From assembly GCF_015355785.1 (NCBI RefSeq), contig NZ_JADKYW010000002.1:229745-293744 (forward strand): a stretch of DNA of 64,000 nucleotides, in the 5' to 3' direction. Numbering within the stretch: position 1 is the stretch's first letter; every line of letters begins with the position of its first letter. Of the stretch, positions 61,561 to 64,000 are shown piece by piece. The stretch comes from Arthrobacter gandavensis (GTDB lineage Bacteria; Actinomycetota; Actinomycetes; Actinomycetales; Micrococcaceae). Below the pieces are notes generated by a model. That model was not told the DNA's origin, did no database searches, and was given only the letters and a program-made list of their open reading frames with translations. Made by a program: the position numbers and the translations under genes.

Positions 61561-61817
61561 AGGACAGGTATGCCACGAATGCGCAGCTGCGCCGCATGAC
61601 CGGTGCGGAGCCGGCGCTGATGGTGGCAGCCGCCGTCGTAGTTGGCACCGTCCTGGCCCTGCCGCCGCTGACAGGAATCGCACTGAACGCCTCCGGGCAG
61701 CCGGCGCCGACGATCCAACCGCTGGTGTTCCTGGGACTGGCGGGCGGAGCGGCGCAGCTCGGAGTTGGCGCGGTGTCCGCGCCAACACGCTTCGCCCTGC
61801 GGCCGGAGCGCAGCTGA
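61561..61817 (+). pseudogene. C-terminal remnant of an FtsX-like ABC permease
   Basis: The plus strand reads ATNAQLRRMTGAEPALMVAAAVVVGTVLALPPLTGIAL, then QPLVFLGLAGGAAQLGVGAVSAPTRFALRPE and a stop. The pattern (helix R-x2-L-R-R-M, two hydrophobic segments, closing R-ALRP) is the last part of FtsX-family permeases. The rest of the gene is absent; the fragment begins where the LuxR relic ends. Probably the scar of a deletion. Confidence 0.55.
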
Positions 61818-61828
61818 TCTGCCCGGAC

Positions 61829-61865
61829 AAAAAGAAACGCCCCGGTTCTGGACCGAGGCGTTTCT
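61829..61865 (-). terminator. Rho-independent terminator of tRNA-Ser
   Basis: On the minus strand, GAAACGCC...GGCGTTTC arms with an inner CGGT/ACCG pair are followed by TTTTTGT. It lies 18 bases downstream of the tRNA 3' end. Confidence 0.8.
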
Positions 61866-61882
61866 GGTAATGATTTCTCATC

Positions 61883-61970
61883 TGGCGGAGGATGGGGGAT
61901 TTGAACCCCCGAGGGCGTTAACCCAACACGCGTTCCAGGCGTGCGCCATAGGCCGCTAGGCGAATCCTCC
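61883..61970 (-). tRNA. tRNA-Ser (anticodon GGA)
   Basis: Acceptor arms GGAGGAT (5') and ATCCTCC (3') with encoded GCCA end, D-arm GCCTAGCGGCCTATGGC, anticodon stem CACGC/GCGTG around loop CTGGAAC, a long variable arm (class II) and T-arm GGGGGTTCAAATCCCCC. The GGA anticodon reads UCC and UCU serine codons. Confidence 0.95.
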
Positions 61971-62036
61971 AGGCTTTGCTCGTCAAGAGCAGATATAAGA
62001 CTACCGGACATTGGGCCAATTACCGAATCGGCGGCA

Positions 62037-62684
62037 TTACGGTCCACCAGCGGCTTTGAGCCGTCGACTCCCGGCCAGACGGAGGCCCCAGTTGATGACC
62101 AGGATTGACAGCCAGGAGTATTCAGCCGCCGACGGGCTGGCCAAGGCAATGGGAATCGACAGAAGGAAGACAGCCGGCGTAACCGGCGCCCGAACGCGGG
62201 CATATTGAAGCAGGCCCGGATTCACGTCGTCCCGGAACAGGCCGCGGCGGCGGCAGTAAGACCACATCAGCGTGTTCACCGACCCGATCAGGCCCAGTGC
62301 CGCAGCGTAGATGATGACGCCGAGGCTGGTGTCGTCGTGCAGCGCGAGCATGTCGGTGGCGTAGGCGAGCAGCGCTACGAAGAAGAGGAGGAGCAGGTTC
62401 AGGCGCTGCAGTCCCCCGGTGAAACCCTTGAGCAGCCGGAACAGCCGGTGGTGGCTTAGCCAGTAGGCAGCGGCCACCGCGAAGGACAGGGCGTAGGCGA
62501 AGAACTCCGGACGCTGTTCCAGGACGGCGCGGCCGAGTTGGTCCGCGGGGACATCCGGCACCTTGATGTCCACGGCGAGCAGGGTCATGGCAATGGCAAA
62601 TACCGCATCGCTGAAGAACATGGTGCGTTCAATGTCCGGCCCCGAGTCGAGTCCGCGCCTGAGGGAGCCGCTGTTCTCCGTCAT
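62037..62684 (-). CDS. TMEM175-like potassium channel family protein (DUF1211)
   Basis: 215 residues with six hydrophobic segments. The hallmark is in the first helix, RTMFFSDAVFAIAMTLLAVDIKVP (FSD motif), followed by ALSFAVAAAYWLSHHRLFRLL. Bacterial TMEM175 proteins form potassium-permeable tetramers with isoleucine/leucine gates instead of a selectivity filter. The protein ends in a basic tail (RLAGSRRLKAAGG). Stands alone between tRNA-Ser and 5S rRNA, same strand as both. Confidence 0.9.
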   Translation of the reverse strand: MTENSGSLRRGLDSGPDIERTMFFSDAVFAIAMTLLAVDIKVPDVPADQLGRAVLEQRPEFFAYALSFAVAAAYWLSHHRLFRLLKGFTGGLQRLNLLLLFFVALLAYATDMLALHDDTSLGVIIYAAALGLIGSVNTLMWSYCRRRGLFRDDVNPGLLQYARVRAPVTPAVFLLSIPIALASPSAAEYSWLSILVINWGLRLAGSRRLKAAGGP

Positions 62685-62753
62685 TTACCCAGTCTGTTCC
62701 CCTGCCGGCAGCCGGGTAAGCCTGCCGCTGCGCAGAGGGCCGGGGAGAAACAG

Positions 62754-62787
62754 AAAAGGACCCGTACGTCTTTGTACGGATCCTTTC
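62754..62787 (-). terminator. Terminator downstream of 5S rRNA
   Basis: On the minus strand, GGATCCGTAC and GTACGGGTCC pair (one mismatch-like G-T) around AAAGAC and are followed by TTTTCTG. It sits about 14 bases after the 5S 3' end. Confidence 0.8.
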
Positions 62788-62800
62788 CATCACGGTATGT

Positions 62801-62917
62801 CCGGCGGTGACCTACTCTCCCACACCCTCCCGAGTGCAGTACCATCGGCGCTGTGGGCCTTAGCTTCCGGGTTCGGAATGGGACCGGGCGTTTCCCCCAC
62901 GCAATGACCGCCGTAAC
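62801..62917 (-). rRNA. rrf: 5S ribosomal RNA
   Basis: About 117 nt. 5' GTTACGGCGGTCATTGCG pairs with the 3' end GGTCACCGCCGG. Internal features GGGAAACGCCCGGTCCCATTCCGAACCCGGAAGCTAAG and GATGGTACTGCA are diagnostic. Exact ends are estimated from helix I. Upstream (rightward) DNA is not recognisable as the 3' end of 23S rRNA, so the gene stands apart from a normal rrn operon within this window. Confidence 0.93.
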
Positions 62918-63389
62918 CCTTTGTCCTCGCTTGCGCGGGAAAACCTGGGTCACGCGCCGCGTCCTGTTCCGTTTCCGGAGCCGGCTGCGGCGGTGATGCT
63001 CTAATATCTTACCCTGTTTTTTGCGGAGCGTTGACCACTTACCGGGTCGGTGGGATCTGCGGGGTGCTGCAGGGTCCTGAGGGGTCTGTGGTGTGGGTGG
63101 GCGGCGGGGTGCGGCGGGGTGCTGGCGTTCGTGGTGGCTGCCGCGGCGGGGTGCGCGGGGTCGGTGGCTTGGGTCGGTGAGCCTTGGGGAGTGGGTGCGG
63201 GCTGCCGGAGGCGCTTGGCGACGGGCCATCGACCGTAAGAAGCCACAGCCTCGGTGTGCGCGGATTCCCAACCCCCGATATAGGTGTCCTTTGCGTGGCC
63301 CCATTCGCAATCAGGTGGCACGGAGGGTGGGAACCGCTGCATTGTCCGCTGTCTGGGTTCCACTCCTTCGCAGCGCGGTCTCACAGCTA
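62918..63389. other. Spacer upstream of 5S and repeat-flanking DNA
   Basis: About 470 bases, no supported gene and no 23S rRNA similarity recognised. The first ~80 bases next to 5S (GCGCAAGCGAGGACAAAGG on the minus strand) resemble a 23S-5S spacer. Around 62999-63022 (minus strand GGTAAGATATTAGAG) a weak -10-like element is visible, so the 5S gene might have its own promoter. Confidence 0.4.
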
Positions 63390-63600
63390 TCGTGGCGATA
63401 GTTACCTGCGGGACTCGCCACCCGCCGCAGTTCCCACTCGTCGTGGCAGCTGATGCCCTTGGGACTCTGCACCATCCGTGGTTCCCTGTCGTCGTGGCAG
63501 TTGTGGCCCATGAGACTCTGCAGCATCCTTGGTTCCCTACCGTCGTGGCGGATGTTGCCTGGCGTGGTCCCGGGGGTGAACGGATGTCACAGGGTGCGGG
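63390..63600. repeat. 51-bp tandem repeat array, first block
   Basis: Imperfect units start at 63390, 63441, 63492 and 63543 (exactly 51 bases apart), each beginning TCGTGGC and later containing GGGACTC or GAGACTCTGCA and GGTTCCC. No spacers, so not CRISPR. On the minus strand the period keeps frame, giving 17-residue repeats such as MGHNCHDDREPR and KGISCHDEWELRR, but no start, domain or ribosome site convinces me that it is a gene. The block ends with GTGGTCCCGGGGGTGAACGG (63564-63583). Confidence 0.8.
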
Positions 63601-63653
63601 AACCGGCTCCGGGCGGCTGCCTCTGGGCGGGGAGCGGCTGCCGGGACCGAGTG

Positions 63654-63800
63654 TCGTGGCGTCTGATGCCCATGGGACTCTCCGCCAACCGTGCTTCCCG
63701 GTCGTCGTGGCGGAGGTGGCCCGTGAGGCACTCCCCTGCGATGGTTCCCAACCGTGGTGGCGGTTGTTGCCAGGTGTGGTCCCGGGGGTGAACGGATGCC
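63654..63800. repeat. 51-bp tandem repeat array, second block
   Basis: Units at 63654, 63705 and 63755 (spacing 51 and 50) with the same TCGTGGC core, followed by the same tail GTGGTCCCGGGGGTGAACGG at 63776. The distance to the first block's tail is 212 bases, so the two blocks form a higher-order duplication. Immediately right (about 63847-63895) is a short 17-base repeat (CCCGGGCAGAAACCGCA type, three copies). Confidence 0.75.
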
Positions 63801-64000
63801 TCAGGGGGTGGGAGCCCGGGTCCAGGCTGCCGGCCGTGGACGGCAGCCCCGGGCAGAAACCGCACCCGGGCAGAAGCCGCAGCCGGGCAGGAACGGCGCG
63901 GGTAAGGCATCAGCCGCGGGTGCCCGGTCCAGGGCCACAGGCCATGGTCCAGGGTGAGCGCACGGCAGCCAGACAAGACGAGAAGCCAGAGAAGGCAGGC
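63801..64000. other. Right-edge GC-rich non-coding DNA
   Basis: Contains the three short CCGGGCAG repeats and otherwise nothing recognisable. Open frames here have no family resemblance. Confidence 0.3.

Noticed and set aside
59950..61881. Minus-strand frame of 640 codons running under the M20 gene
   Set aside because: Only its first part carries LuxR HTH similarity; the remainder is the antisense of the M20 deacylase, so it is reported as a relic, not a gene.
63390..63800. Possible CRISPR array
   Set aside because: Repeats are contiguous 51-bp units with no unique spacers and no cas genes are present.
62918..64000. 3' end of 23S rRNA upstream of 5S
   Set aside because: None of the conserved 23S segments could be recognised; the DNA consists of repeats and GC-rich filler.

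Overview
The window is high-GC actinobacterial DNA. Paired CapA/CoA-transferase genes, a DUF3090/SCO1664 operon, mycothiol-type arsenate reductases, GTG starts and leaderless-looking promoters all fit a member of the Micrococcaceae (Arthrobacter-like). This is inferred from gene content, not from a 16S gene. There is no IS element, phage or CRISPR array.

Layout. (1) 1-2.9 kb: partial pyruvate oxidase on the minus strand, then a conserved actinobacterial operon (histidine phosphatase, DUF3090, SCO1664). (2) 3.0-4.7 kb: an AT-richer cassette with a secreted halocin C8-like bacteriocin precursor and two paralogous two-helix membrane proteins, candidate immunity proteins. (3) 4.7-8.9 kb: tripartite tricarboxylate transporter tctCBA, a universal stress protein and an SRPBCC protein. 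(4) 8.9-18.5 kb: histidine kinase remnant, amino-acid-type ABC importer, CapA-like hydrolase, CoA transferase, two 2-hydroxyacyl-CoA-dehydratase-like subunits without the usual Fe-S cysteines, an MFS exporter and a MarR regulator. (5) 19.0-29.9 kb: a probable defence island with an unknown membrane protein of lower GC, a complete ABC-three-component system (nuclease-type effector, middle component, SMC-like ATPase) and a Wadjet-type jetABC operon with no jetD beside it.

(6) 29.9-35.0 kb: aztABCD-type zinc import genes plus a second beta-propeller-like lipoprotein, divergent around a perfect Zur-type box. The 3' end of aztA runs over an antisense scrap of a DUF2332 gene. (7) 35.0-43.1 kb: a uronate / 2-keto-3-deoxygluconate locus (kdgK, eda, kduD-like SDR, zinc dehydrogenase; divergent TRAP transporter, kduI, IclR regulator) with a KdgR-like palindrome between the two arms. 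(8) 43.1-50 kb: arsenic resistance (acr3, two arsC, Cys-tailed flavoprotein, arsR, arsA) and an intact DUF2332 gene.

(9) 50-61.3 kb: MpaB-type oxygenase, DsbA-like lipoprotein, SLC13/ArsB permease, a ketosynthase/acyl-CoA synthetase/FabL-like operon divergent from a cupin and a TetR gene around a palindrome, and a PucR regulator divergent from an M20 deacylase. (10) 61.3-64 kb: remnants of a LuxR-type regulator and an FtsX-type permease, tRNA-Ser(GGA), a TMEM175-like channel, a 5S rRNA gene without a recognisable 23S gene next to it, and two arrays of 51-bp tandem repeats.

The points most worth following up are the bacteriocin cassette, the cysteine-poor dehydratase-like pathway in a probable aerobe, and the defence island with jetD missing.
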